64,000 nucleotides of DNA from Epiperipatus broadwayi (taxonomy: Eukaryota > Onychophora > Udeonychophora > Euonychophora > Peripatidae): NCBI GenBank assembly GCA_028023455.1, contig JAQFVV010000013.1, forward strand, positions 12,846,258 to 12,910,257, in the 5' to 3' direction. The notes under the pieces were generated by a model. That model was not told where the DNA came from, made no database searches, and saw only the letters and a list, made by a program, of their open reading frames with translations. A program made the position numbers and the translations under genes. This document shows positions 49,497 through 61,294 of the stretch, piece by piece. How positions within the stretch are numbered: position 1 is the stretch's first letter; each line of letters starts with the position of its first letter.

Positions 49497-49550
49497 CTTA
49501 TGCAATATATGATAACATAAAAGCAGCTCGCTATTCAAGTGTCATCTATG
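49497..49550 (+). CDS. Probable next exon of the DUF4440/SnoaL-like gene
   Basis: Only 71 bases after the previous donor, CTTTAG at 49491-49496 is followed by a 54-base open segment and a donor GTAATA. It is again phase 1-1. Spliced to the previous exon it continues with AYAIYDNIKAARYSSVIY. That puts an Ala-Ile pair exactly where the family has G-x-x-A-I, followed by a helix. The match is short, so this remains a proposal. A further exon was not identified; a segment at about 49610-49668 is open in phase but ends in a stop and does not resemble the family. Confidence 0.45.
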
Positions 49551-50582
49551 GTAATATTTAGTAATCATTCATTACCAAATGATAGCATGTTTAAATCTCC
49601 AGACCAGTTTTTAGTCCTTGTCTTTGTTGACGGTTTGGGATTCAAAGCTGGAAGTACTATATGTTTTTAGATATAATAGGTAAATACAATAGGCACTTGC
49701 TTAATGCTTGTAGCATATATTAAAATGTGTTATTTATTAAAAGTTATTAAAGTCGATTTTTTAAATTACAAACATTTATTCTTAATTGTTCACAATGATT
49801 ATTTTTAAGAGTTATTTGTAGACATAGGATAGTAAAGTCAGATTGTTAAAGGGTCACAAGAAAAGATGGATAATTTAACCCGACATTGCTGTTTCAAAAT
49901 CTTTGATTGCAACAATTACCTACTTTAAATATACTAATGTGAATAACATTCTACTGTCACAATAAAACTGTTAGTTAAATAAATAATTGAATGACTTTAT
50001 TGTTCAGAGTTTCATAAGAAGTCAGAAGTGCTAGAAGTCCCGGGACTGGAATTGGTCCAAGGACATCTGGTCCAAAAATTTTTATTCATAATAACTTTAT
50101 GTATACTTGTGTGTACATATATATTAAAAATTATACATATATCATTAAAATTTTAAAATATAACAATTTATAATCAGTTTCCTACTTTTCCTTTTATTAT
50201 CATATTTTTATACTAATTTTATTATCTGCAATGCAATTTAAAATTTTTACTTGTAAAATATTACTGCCTTCAACATTCATGATAGTAATTGTAAGTACAA
50301 CTTTAGATAATTAGTATTATCAATTTTAAACTATTGAATGCAAAGTATATATTCAACACATATGTAAATAAATATATTTATTAAAATAACATATACATAT
50401 AAATGAAAGGCTGAGCGGTAAAACAAGCACATTACAATTCTAATCAGTTATGTAATAAATTCATCATAGGGCTATATCTTAAAATATTACAAATGAGGAT
50501 TTAAATATGCTTTATTAGCTTATTATTTAACTAAGATATATTTAAATACAAGTGCAGTATATATACTTAAGCTATATGTAAT
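49551..50582. other. AT-rich DNA, likely intronic or downstream of the DUF4440-like exons
   Basis: No further exon of the DUF4440-like gene could be supported here. No repeat was recognised. Confidence 0.4.
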
Positions 50583-50735
50583 TAGAGGAGATTTGAACCC
50601 AGACTTTCCATCTCCCTTCAGTCATCCACTCTACCTTATACAACCAACACATATGACCACATACATGTGAAAAAGATAAATGATATTTTCATGCTGAACC
50701 AACACTCATCAGTTGGTCTGGATCATTATAACAAG
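50583..50735 (-). repeat. tRNA-related short repeat, single minus copy
   Basis: GAGATTTGAACCCAGACTTTC is the complement of the B-box part (GGTTCAAATCTC). The complements of the A-box region and of the CAACTGATGAGTGTTGGTTC body motif follow. The copy is truncated inside the body. Confidence 0.7.
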
Positions 50736-51094
50736 TTTCTGAATTGTAATCTATAATAATATAAGATTCACAAGGCTAGTTTTAGAATAATCCCTTTCAT
50801 CAACTTTGCCAGGCCCCATCATTATAGTTCACAATTCAGAGAATGCTTAAGCACTGTCATTTTTCAAAGTGTAGTATAATTAGGTCACAATTAATAATAG
50901 TCAATAAGTACTAATATATTCAAGTATTTAAAAACACTATAACATCACATGATCATAGTAAAATGATGGCAGCTGTGGTTTTAAAAAATCAAAGATACCA
51001 AAAATGTATAGATACTGAACTGTGTTCAGCTTTATATTACTAAATGTGCAAATGAGCTTGGATTTCATCTTGGTCTGATAACTTTATAGTTAAT

Positions 51095-51315
51095 TAAATA
51101 AATAAAAGGTGGCTGCTGAAGAGTTGCCATAGAGCCTAAGATCTAGGTGCAGTACTTTCAGATCCAAAGCTTTTCAATGGTGAAAGCCACAGGCTAGAAA
51201 TTAGTCTAGGAATATTGAATGAGTATGTACTAAATAGGAATTTTATGCACACACCTTTTTGCATTCATTGATTACTAAAACTTTCACTGGATGGCACTAC
51301 TGTATGGAGACTGTA
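51095..51315 (+). repeat. Second short-repeat family, copy 1
   Basis: Shared text includes TAGGTGCAGT, GTGAAAGCCACAGGCTAGAA, AATTTTATGCACA, CATTGATTA and GGCACTACTGTATGGA. Other copies are at 52205-52325 and, inverted, at 53985-54185. No coding potential. Confidence 0.65.
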
Positions 51316-52204
51316 TTATTGTTTTGATATTCAGGCATTTGCAACATATTTTACATTGCATGAAAGACAAATACAAAACAAACATTAAAAATGCCCTGCA
51401 CTTACAACCTCATGATGAATTTATATATAATAGATATTACAAAGATTAAAAATAAAAAAACTGTATGAATAAATTTACAAATTATATACCCAAATTGGGT
51501 TTGAATTCTACTTACACTGAATGAAAAATGATAATATCAGATGTGTTTTATTTACATAATAATATCAGACGTGTTTCAATATAAATAATCATTCATTTAT
51601 TATTAGCAAAAAGAAAAAGAAAAACATGAAGAATATGAAAAAAATATCAGAGATTATGATATTAGTATTTGTTGTAATAATTCTTTTAGACGTTTTTTGT
51701 GAAAAATGTATAAACTTCGATCATGAAGTCATTATTTTTTTACACAGGTTGCAATAAATAAAAAACAAAATATACAGGACAAATTCTTTCTGTGATTATA
51801 GAGATGGTAGTGTGGAGATTAAGATAAAAATAACCTATTCTAATGTAGTTATTTGATTTATTTACCCGTCGGATAATAAAACCATTATAAGTATTCAAAA
51901 GTGATCTTGTTGATGAAAAACATTTCTAGATAATGTATAAAAATAAATGGAAGTCATAGAATTACATGAATGCTTTTGTTTCATCAAAATAAAATTAGTC
52001 TTTCATAATGAAAATACAATTTCAAAATATTATTGACACAAAATATATATATATAAACTAAAAAAAGATAGCTATTTATTATTATAAAAAAAAAAAGAGA
52101 GAAAATAAACAAAACAGTTGTCCAAGAAAAATTGATATATAATAAATGATGGCATAACTCTAATAAAAAAGTGAAAGTACTAGAATAAAAAAATATTAAA
52201 TATA

Positions 52205-52325
52205 TTAAAACTAGACTGAGGATATTGGATGAGAGTAGGTATTAGATAGGGATTTTATGCACAAGTCTTCTGGCATCCATTGATTATTCTGGCATGTACT
52301 GAGTGGCACTACTGTATGGAGAGTT
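52205..52325 (+). repeat. Second short-repeat family, copy 2
   Basis: It carries AAACTAGACTGAGGATATTG, ATTTTATGCACAAG, CATCCATTGATTA and GGCACTACTGTATGGAGAG. It lacks the left part seen in copy 1. Confidence 0.65.
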
Positions 52326-52965
52326 TTGCCTGTTTTAATAAGTTACAAGCAAGCATAAGAAATGGTGATCATGTGATGTTTAGTGGTTTAATTAAATATA
52401 TATTAATATAAAATCTGAGATTTATAGAACACAAATCAAAGAAGATTTGCTTACAGTAGGTGGATATGAGATTTACAAAACTGATTTCCTCAGTTATGAT
52501 CATAAGGTGAAAAATAAATTGAACACAGCCACATATTACATTATCCAAGTAATTTACTAAGTTAGTAGTTGAATGATTTGTCATTCAAAAGGTTAAAGGT
52601 CTTATATAACATTTGATCACTGGAAGTGACTGAAACTGAACTATAATCCATAGACCTTTAGTTCTGAGTTCGCTAACTTCTCAATTACACTAAATCACCC
52701 ATAACAAATAGATATGAAAATTATGTGCATTTAGATTATGTAAATAATAACCTACAAACTTCAGAAATTTGTGTTAAAACATATCTAAAAATGAGCTGCA
52801 GTAAATATGAAAAGGATTTCTAATCATTCACATTAACCATATGTTCAAAAACATAGACAAATAAAACTATCATCACAGATAAAAAAAGGTGGTATGTTTA
52901 AACTAATTTCTTATTGTAATTGTTTCAATTTAAAATACATGGACCAGAAAATTACAATCAATATA

Positions 52966-53190
52966 AAAAATTCAATCACAAATAAAACATTAAAGAGTTT
53001 TTTAGGCTGGAGCCCATTATAAATACAAAAGAAATCATAGGAAAATTAAGTAAGATAAACTATAATCATAAACACTTCAACATATCGAAAATCAAATTGT
53101 TCTCACAAATATATTTAAAAATTTGTTACACTCCAAAAACCATACTTACAGTGATAAAGAACTGGCAAAAAGATATTCAAAATAAAACTT
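52966..53190 (+). pseudogene. Small coding-like relic, possibly of a Tx1/L1-like element
   Basis: Two frames joined by one shift read SITNKTLKSFLGW and then KEIIGKLSKINYNHKHFN and ICYTPKTILTVIKNWQKD before a stop at 53190. The text resembles the region after the RT in non-LTR elements. Similarity to the 44-kb copy is limited to SITNK. The assignment is weak. Confidence 0.3.
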
Positions 53191-53984
53191 AATAAGTAGT
53201 GTTCCAAATTTGAGGAACATTAAAACAGTTTTTTTTATAATATGAAGTACCATATGTACACTTTTCAGACTGGCATTACTGTTAAGTTATGGAATCGGTA
53301 CTAGACATAACATTAATTGGGGGGGGGGGCAAATTTAGTTTTTAGGGCTCCAGGTTGAAACTTAAAACCCCTATGCATAAGTAGAGTTCTGACAACATTG
53401 ATAAATTTTGTATAAAATGAAAATAAAAATCCATTCTCTAAGCAATTGTTATTTATCATTTTTATCATAAGTACTCATAAGTTAATAATAATAAAAAACT
53501 AATGTCACCAATAGAATTGTAGTATCACAGTGTGAATATAATATATAAACCCACAAACTATTGTAATATGTATATATTTTAATGGTCAGTTTATATATGT
53601 TTAAATTTATTTTATTTTAATTTAATTAATTTAGGCACCTAACATTGAACATTAGAAAGTATATAGGTGCATATTCATTAGTTATATACTTTAATATAAT
53701 TCAAACTTTTCTTTTATATGTGATTATGATGATCATTACATACCCCCTGTTTCCAATATTTTGGCTAGATTATGTAGGACATAAGCTCCCAACAAAATGG
53801 ATATGGAATAAATATGCAGATCAGACAATATTACAAATAAAACAAATAATTTATTTACAAAGTATCAAATTGTCAGACAAGATATAATGTTATTTTCCTT
53901 AAACATTCTTACGTTGCAGACTATTCAGAATAATTCCTTTAATAAGCTATTTCTCCACTATCTTTTAATTTTTTAAGTGTACCA

Positions 53985-54185
53985 AATTTTCCATACAGTA
54001 GTGCTACCAAGTGCATGCCTTGGTAATCAATGGATGCTGGAAGGGTTGTTTATAAAATTTCTATCTAATCCCTACCCATCCAACATCCCAGGTTAGTTTC
54101 TAACTTGTGGCTTTCATCAGTGAGGTGACTGGTATTTGAGAGCACTGCACCTAAATCTTAGGATTCCTAGATCATGTGATGTTTT
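53985..54185 (-). repeat. Second short-repeat family, copy 3 (inverted)
   Basis: The complement of copy 1, with TCCATACAGTAGTGCTACC, AATCAATGGATGC, ATAAAATTTCTATCTAATCC and GTGGCTTTCATCAGTGA. It extends through TGCACCTAAATCTTAGG to the same end as copy 1. Confidence 0.65.
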
Positions 54186-54951
54186 GATCATTTTAATTTT
54201 TAGTTCATATGCATAATGAAAAATAGTAACTCAAATTAATTACAAAGACGGCTCTTTTAAATTTGAACTCTAATTGTATAATAACACTGCTTAACTAACT
54301 GAAGTGGCCTTTGGATCTGACTCCAAAATTACAAAACAAAATCATGAATAAATCCATCATATACATATAAAATATGTTAACCATTCAATAGTTATAAGGT
54401 CTACATAAAATCTGACAATAATTAAGAGGAGGGTTAATTTATGTACAAATGAAGATCAAAATTCAAAATAAACCTTATAACTTAAAATACTAATAATTAT
54501 ATTACACTCATCATTTACCTTGGACATTTTCATTTTAAATATTAAATGCTCCATAATGTCAACATAACATAAAGAAATAATAATGCTAAAAATATATACT
54601 GATTAACATAAAATAAAAAATTAATGCATTTTTAATTTTTAATTTATTCATAATTTGTAAGTAAATTTTAATGTTAGTTTTAAAACTAGAGCCTTTTGCA
54701 TGCTCTAAAATTATTCTAAATAAAATTTTCTATAAATTAATATTAAAACTTATAGATCAATATTTTTTTTTCTTGGAAGGAGGGGGGGGGAGAAGCATCT
54801 GGACTTTTCCACTAGGCTCTCAGTCCTTAATAGAAACTATCCATGGTCTTTGTTTTAAAGTATTAACATTGCTAAAGATAGAAAATAAAAATAAATTACG
54901 ATTTAATTTTGTCACTTTGTTGGTACAAAAACATATAAATAGTGTGTAAAA

Positions 54952-55405
54952 GGTCTGCCCATCCCTCGCATAAGTATGTATAAATGGATTATTCTTTTGT
55001 ACATGAGGGGTCAGAATGACTAATATGTCAACATGGGTAGGATGATAACCTTGGCACTAACAAGGGCTTTGAATGTTCCACCATCAGATTTTCAATGAAA
55101 TGGAAGGCCGAAGAGTTGTGAGTTGGAATAGTTTGAAGCCTGCCCATTAAAGTATGAAGATTGGCTATCTTAATATAAAGCTGAGCACTGATTATATATG
55201 TGTGTGAGGATAGTAATCTAGACCAACTGATGATTGCTGGTTTAGCATGAAATACGTATATTGGTGATTATTTATCTTTTCAACATGTGTGTGATCAGGT
55301 GGGTCAGCAATATGAGATGGCACTGAGAGTAGTGCGGTTGTGTGAAAGTCTAAGTTCGAATCCTGCATGTACTACATATAATCAATGCAGGTTTAAGCCT
55401 GTACA
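54952..55405 (+). repeat. tRNA-related short repeat, single plus copy with variant head
   Basis: Body text (GGGGTCAGAATGACT, CCATCAGATTTTCAATGAAA, GAGCACTGATTATATATG, CAACTGATGATTGCTGG) leads into a tRNA-like part with GGGTCAGCAATATGAGATGG and a good B box AGTTCGAATCC (about 55355). The head is the one seen at 36.7-36.95 kb, not that of the 20-kb copies. One body can therefore carry two tRNA-like ends. Confidence 0.7.
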
Positions 55406-58211
55406 ATGTATTAAAAACATATATTGTAAATATTATTATATAGCCAATTGGTTTTACAAATTAATAATAAAAAATATAATTAATATTCGTTGATAATTTT
55501 TTTATCTTTATAATTAAAAGTAATTTTATGAAGAGGTAATTGAAGGTAATTCATTTCAAGATATGTAAAAATATAATGACTAAAATTGTACATAATTGGC
55601 ACTTTTATAAAAAAAATTGTAAAAAATAATTTCTAGCATTTAGAAAATATGTTGGGAAAGAAAAAGAAATATCTATAATATGACATATCATTCGCATGTA
55701 TAGTAAACAGTTGTTGTTTTTTTCTAAGCTTTCTTAATCTTAATGATAACTAATGTTACTGTTTTGATTTCCCAAAAGTGAATAAATAATAACAGACTAA
55801 GATATAAATAAGTTTGATTAAAGTTTAACTTTCATTTTTAAAATAAAATTCTCTCTAAACAGTATAAGAAAATTAAATAAAAAATTGTCTGAATATTTAA
55901 ATTAAACAATAAAAATTGATTCAAGATAAAGGTAAAGAGATTAGAAGAAAATTTTAACTGTATTTTACTTGATACTTTGTTATTTTGTACTTTATTTAGT
56001 ATTTAGTCAATGCTTAGAGTTTAATCAAATTGAATTTAAAAAATAATTTAAAATGAAATCAAAATTGTAAATTTGATTATTGTTTGCAAACCAACAAATA
56101 CCAATCACAATATTTAATCATTATAAAATTGCTATTTAATGCTAAAAGCCAGGATCGTGTCATCTTTAATTATAGAATCGTATAATTTATAACATAAATT
56201 ACATTGCCAAGACCAAAGAAAAATATATGTTAATTATCATTACATAAAAGAAAAATTAAATTTTACTTATTATTTAAAGTATTCATTCAGGGGAATATAT
56301 TTTACACTTTATCCCAAGAATATTATTACTGTGTAATGTATTTACCACAAGAATAAAAGAGTTTTATATATTCATCATCATTAATATTGCCTATCTCTTT
56401 GGAAATTAAAACATTCACAGTTATATAACTAGCTTCATAACCAAAGTTATGAGTGGAGTTCAAACTAGAGCTTAGCTTCTTTGAAATGAATTGTAGGACT
56501 TATAAATTTGAAAATGTACTGAAAGTAAATAATGAGTTTATTATATTTATTATAAGGTATAACAGTTGAGATGTATTTTTGTATTAAGAATAAAAATAGA
56601 TAATTAATATTATTTTAATAATCACAAGAATTTCTATTTAAAGTTAAAATTATTATATTAATGAAATAAATATCAGAATTTATTCATTATTCCTGTTATT
56701 TCTTTTTATTAATATTTAAATAAAAGTGCATAAAAGAATGAGATGATAATATATTCTTTTATTATTTCAAATATTTATAATTATGATATGCATGTTTATT
56801 CCTACAACTTTCAATGTTTGCTTATATGAAAATAAAATAAAATGTTTATAATAACTTATATTATTTTAATGTAAGAATCAGCAATTATTTAAAATATATT
56901 TTAAAACACAAACTTATAATATTAATAGTTAAGCTATTATATAAAATTAATATCTACGGTGATAAATAAAATAATAAAGTTAAAGCTGAATAGTCAATAG
57001 AGACTAAAAAAGAGCTATATAATTTGCATTCCAGACTTATTTCAGATTAATGGCTTTCTTAAGTAAGAACTTTTGGATACTTGCATTTACACATCTAATA
57101 GCCACTTCTAGCTCATATACTATATCAAACTAAAGCCAATTCTTCACTCATAAAGTCTATTAGCCAAAACATAATGACATATATATTATAGCATTATTTG
57201 CTATTGTTTTTATAGATGGACTTAATAACTTCCACGCCTCTAAATATTCTTTTTAAAACATATGAATAAAGATATCTTAAGAGACAAATGTGTATATTGA
57301 GTACTTAAGTAGAGAATAAGTTTGTGTATGTGTTTTGAAATTAAATAATACATTAAGAAGGATGTTATGAGTACATCTTTTATATAAAATTAGAAAGTAT
57401 GCTAATTTAATAATTAACAAGTTATATTTAAAAGAATGAGTATTGTATTATTTTTTCCAAAAGATATCCAGTATTGTGCTAAGATTTAGCTTGTATGAAT
57501 AGAATTCCTAAGTGATGTATTGTTAATCATGTATATTTTAAAAATTTATATTGCAGAATATAACATAGATAGTAGAACTGGGGGAGAAGAAATACTTGTT
57601 ATATTTATTTTGAAGCATGTAATATAGAGAATATGATGCACTCCTCACATATATGAAATTAACAGCTTATTATGTTAAAGTTTATTATTGAAATGTTCAT
57701 TACTTTTTATATTAGCCATTAGTCAAGAAAACACTGGGCATTATCATTCTTTAAACATATTGCTATAATAACCTTTATTTAAGGAAGTTGTGTGGTGTAC
57801 TTATATCATTTTTAAAGTAATGACTGCTATTTGCATTAATGCATATTCTTGCCATTATCAATTGAACTAAGTATGAATTTTATTAGTGTGATTCATTTAT
57901 TATTGATATAAATCTTTATAAATTGTGCTTTCTGGGATAAGAGTTTACCCACATCTTAATCAATTAACATTTGGTAATATGTTGTAATGATAAAGTAAGC
58001 ACATGAAAATATACACACACATTAAAGAAGATAATATTATTTATTTACATATAAAGTTTTATGTTTAAATACATAGATATTTTATAATGTACGTAAGTGA
58101 TTAAGGTATCTAAATTCAAACTCATCTCAATTTTTTTAGTATATTTATAACAGTAATTTTGTTAACTGAAAATTATAATATGTATACCTTGATTTTTAAA
58201 TTCAAAATTTT
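55406..58211. other. AT-rich DNA, nothing identified
   Basis: Very AT-rich, without readable gene, hairpin element or known repeat. Confidence 0.45.
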
Positions 58212-58588
58212 ATATCACTCCGCCTTTGGAGGTGACAACAGCCCTAGATTTTGGCCCAAAATTTGTGGGAGGACATTGGAGGCACCCAAGGATGGAGTTA
58301 GTGATGGACATAGAGGTTTGGTTCATGGATAACGCCAACAAAGAAAAAGTTATTACCTGCATCACTAAAACGATTAGGCACAGATAGGTAAACACCAGGT
58401 TTGACAATTGGAGTACTAAGATCAAGAACTGAAAGCAATCCCTCTCAGACAACACAATTACCTGTCTCAAAGAGGATAAAGGAAACTGATTTTTATTAAT
58501 GGAAAGAAGTGAATGCACAGATAAGATCTATGAGCAAGTTAGTAAGCTGAAATTTGAGTTTGTGGCAGATTTTAATAATAAAATAGAG
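58212..58588 (+). pseudogene. Older Penelope-like element, N-terminal part left of the insertion
   Basis: Translation with a few stops gives LDFGPKFVGGHWRHP, KEKVITCITKTIRHR, TCLKEDKGN and SKLKFEFVADFNNKI. These correspond in order to residues about 31-135 of the minus-strand copy. It begins abruptly at about 58212, so the 5' part is missing. At 58588 it is cut by the inserted element; its continuation starts at 61295. Confidence 0.75.
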
Positions 58589-58795
58589 CCTAAAAATGAT
58601 TTACTCGCTGACGAAGAAGCTTCCAAATAAACAAAACAAATTTCGCTTAAAACTATTAACTGGGCCAAGCGCTTTTGAGGTTTGCCCTCATATTCATGGC
58701 CGATGAAAGTAATAAATCTTTACGTAGTGTTATTAAATAACAAATATGCAAATGTAAATGCAAATCAGTTTGACCATTTTTTTGAAATGGAAAAA
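58587..58795 (-). repeat. Penelope pLTR, 3' copy
   Basis: 209 bases starting AGCCTAAAAATGATTTACTC on the plus strand; nearly identical to 61086-61294. It overlaps the last about 10 codons of the element's coding region. Confidence 0.85.
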
Positions 58796-60699
58796 CACGT
58801 GTCGCGTCTATTGATAGAATTGTTGTCGCAAACAATAAAGTACGCCTCTTTGATCTTTCTTTTACAGTCGTTGGCTTCAGGGCATACAATCCTGGGGTTG
58901 CCTGGTTCGAACACATGACCAGTCTGCTTTTCATGTTCCAGAAATATTGAAAAGTTATCGCTGTTCTTTTTTGCTCTTCTATAGGTATACAAGTGTTGAG
59001 CAGCTCTGTTGTGAACAGTGGCCTTAGTTTCCCCATAGTATATGGCTTTGCATCCGGCCTGTGGACATGACATGCTGTAAATCACCTGGGGTGTTTGAGA
59101 TGGGTCTGTTCTATCCTTTGAATTATTAATGAGTCTGTTAGAATTAGGGGGAGTACGAAAACCAACCTTAAATTCCCCAGTTAAAGTCTTTATTATCTGT
59201 TGTGATACTTTGGGAATATAAGGGAGGGTAATTTGAGGCTTATCCTTATTTTTGTGGTTAGCTATTAGTTTACTGTGAAATTGCTTAATTTTCTTTGCAA
59301 TTGATCTGTAGCTGAAACCTACGCTAAGCAAATCTTTTATATAAATTGCGATGTTGGTCTTTCTATAGGCTTCAAATTTACATAAATTTTGATTTCTAAA
59401 TAAAAATGCATTGAGCCCTGCGAATTTATGTGCAGTAGGTGACATGGATTTCGGGTGAGTAAAGCCTCGGATCTCAAGGGGTTTAACTATCATACTATAA
59501 TGCAGATCTCTGTTTTCTCTATGGACCAGCAAATCCAAATATTTAAGCTTCTGCCCTTTGTTCTCCCAAGTGGTGTTTATGATCAATTTAGATTGTAGTT
59601 GTAATTCATTTTGAATATTGACAATTACATTTTTTGGCGCTGCCATAAATACATCGTCTACATAGCGCACGTAAATTAATCCAGCAATGTTAGCAGTGTG
59701 TTTAACAATGGTATGTTTTTCAAAAAAGTTTAAGAAGATGCTGGATATTATTCCACTTAGGGGAAGACCCATAGGCCAACCTTCTTTCACATTATACCAA
59801 CGACCCTCAAAAGTTGTAAAGATGTTATTGTCCAACCAGTTGAGGAAGGATAAAATGAAGTTCATGCGCTCATTTGGGCAATGCTTATTTATTAATTCTT
59901 TGTGGATGATTTCAATTGACCATTTCCTATTAATCGATCCATATAATTCGGTCACGTCCATGGCTGCAGTTACAAAATTCTGATCTATTAATATATCCTT
60001 GATTCTTCTAACAAATTCAAATGAAGATTTGATGGTGAAGTCACCAAAACCCACACAGTCAACTAACCACTGATTTACCAGCTTGGCCGTTTCGAAATAG
60101 TGCACACCTCCAAAATCCAACATAAGTCTTAAAGGTTCTTGGGGTTTATGTAGCTTAGAATTGGAAAACATTCTAGGTGGCCTGGTAGCAGAAGGATAAA
60201 TCCTATAATATTCTGCTCTCGATATGCCTTTATCTTTGTGAGCTCTAAGAATTGTGGAAATGAATTTCTTCCTATTCAGCTTGTTGTTAAAATTTTCAAC
60301 TAAATTGAATTTTAACTTTACAATTTCAGTGGTCATTTTTTCTTTATAATCTAAGAGCACAAATCTGTTGCCCTTGTCTTCTTTTAAACATATAATGTTG
60401 TTGTTTTTTAAAAATTGTTTAGTTTTTTCAATGTTGTTGTTCCAATTGTCAGATCTCGCATATATTTGTTTATGTCGTATAGATTTAGCAATATTAGCAA
60501 TAATGTTGTCTCTCTGAGGGTTGTTTAGAAGACTAGAATCTGCATCTGCAATTAACTCCAGTTTTGGGCGTTTCCATTGTCCTCCAACAAATTTAGGACC
60601 CAATGAGAAAACTGTTTTAATTTCTGCTGAAGGAGCAACAGTAGCTCTGTTAACAAAGTTCTCTTTCAATGTATGAATGTTAATATTTTGTTTTTCCAC
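58765..60699 (-). CDS. Penelope-like reverse transcriptase with GIY-YIG endonuclease
   Basis: 644 codons from the ATG at 60699 to TGA at 58765. RT motifs are in order: KLHKPQEPLRLM (about 182-193), MDVTELYGSI (247-256, motif A with the catalytic Asp), MGLPLSGIISS (310-320, motif B), YVRYVDDVF (343-351, catalytic YVDD intact) and LKYLDLLV (385-392). The endonuclease has CPQAGC (545-550), then AIYYGET in place of GIY-YIG (552-558), Arg565, His569, His589, the GH pair 594-595 and a Glu in KRKIKEAYF (618). Such proteins nick DNA and copy their RNA there. The true N terminus probably lies upstream in the same frame (to 61167), so the ATG used here may be internal. Confidence 0.85.
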   Translation of the reverse strand: MEKQNINIHTLKENFVNRATVAPSAEIKTVFSLGPKFVGGQWKRPKLELIADADSSLLNNPQRDNIIANIAKSIRHKQIYARSDNWNNNIEKTKQFLKNNNIICLKEDKGNRFVLLDYKEKMTTEIVKLKFNLVENFNNKLNRKKFISTILRAHKDKGISRAEYYRIYPSATRPPRMFSNSKLHKPQEPLRLMLDFGGVHYFETAKLVNQWLVDCVGFGDFTIKSSFEFVRRIKDILIDQNFVTAAMDVTELYGSINRKWSIEIIHKELINKHCPNERMNFILSFLNWLDNNIFTTFEGRWYNVKEGWPMGLPLSGIISSIFLNFFEKHTIVKHTANIAGLIYVRYVDDVFMAAPKNVIVNIQNELQLQSKLIINTTWENKGQKLKYLDLLVHRENRDLHYSMIVKPLEIRGFTHPKSMSPTAHKFAGLNAFLFRNQNLCKFEAYRKTNIAIYIKDLLSVGFSYRSIAKKIKQFHSKLIANHKNKDKPQITLPYIPKVSQQIIKTLTGEFKVGFRTPPNSNRLINNSKDRTDPSQTPQVIYSMSCPQAGCKAIYYGETKATVHNRAAQHLYTYRRAKKNSDNFSIFLEHEKQTGHVFEPGNPRIVCPEANDCKRKIKEAYFIVCDNNSINRRDTCFSISKKWSN

Positions 60700-61167
60700 T
60701 AAAAACCTTAATTTGCGTTCGAACTTAACTGCGAACTTTCTTTCAGAAATTTCAATTTTTTCTGTAATTCAAGGCGGCAAGATTTCTCCTGCAGTTATTC
60801 TTCTCCATCTTTTATTTTCTTTCTTCGGTGCGCATTTGCACCCTTTAATGATAAAGATGAGAAGCTGCGTTTGGAGTTGCTTCGTAATTTTGTTATGATT
60901 ATGTATAGATCTATTAAGATTTAGATTACAACAATTCGGAACAATAAAGAAATCTCTGCATTTTGATAAGAATTCAAGTCTCTGTTGGAATAATTTAATA
61001 GATATTCCTAAACGTAGAATAAATTTCGCTTTAGTATTATTCATATCTGTAAAACGATTTAATATACTTCTCCTAAAAACGTAATAGCCTAAAAACGATT
61101 TACTCGCTGACGAAGAAGCTTCCAAATAAACAAAACAAATTTCGCTTAAAACTATTAACTGGACCAA
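60700..61167 (-). pseudogene. N-terminal extension of the Penelope protein, broken by one TGA
   Basis: In the same frame as the main reading frame, 132 codons (61167-60772) end at a TGA (60769-60771). The next 23 codons lead into the main frame. That this is genuine coding is shown by the third copy at 63.06-63.3 kb, which has matching text (for example PNCCRIKMNR against PNCCNLNLNR). Removing the single stop would give a frame of about 800 codons. Readthrough, an error in the sequence, or recent inactivation could each explain it. The first about 27 codons lie within the pLTR. Confidence 0.65.
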
Positions 61168-61294
61168 GCGCTTTCGAGGTTTGCCCTCATATTCATGGCC
61201 GACGAAAGTAATAAATCTTTACATAGTGTTATTAAATAACAAATATGCAAATGTAAATGCAAATCAGTTTGACCATTTTTTTGAAATGGAAAAC
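61086..61294 (-). repeat. Penelope pLTR, 5' copy
   Basis: 209 bases, differing from 58587-58795 at a few positions only. It includes the upstream end of the reading frame. I searched it for a hammerhead ribozyme core and found none that is convincing. Confidence 0.85.

Larger units (their letters stand above)
58587..61294 (-). mobile_element. Penelope-like retroelement with pLTRs, nearly intact
   Basis: A 2.7-kb unit bounded by 209-base direct repeats that overlap both ends of the coding region, as in Penelope-like elements. The RT lies N-terminal and the GIY-YIG endonuclease C-terminal. The insertion lies inside an older plus-strand relative, the uninterrupted form of which can be read at about 63770-63800. 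Only one in-frame stop interrupts the coding sequence, so it is the best preserved element here. Confidence 0.85.

Noticed and set aside
49610-49668. Third exon of the DUF4440-like gene
   Set aside because: It is open in the correct phase after a TTTTTAG acceptor, but it ends in a stop after 19 codons and its text does not resemble the next part of the family.
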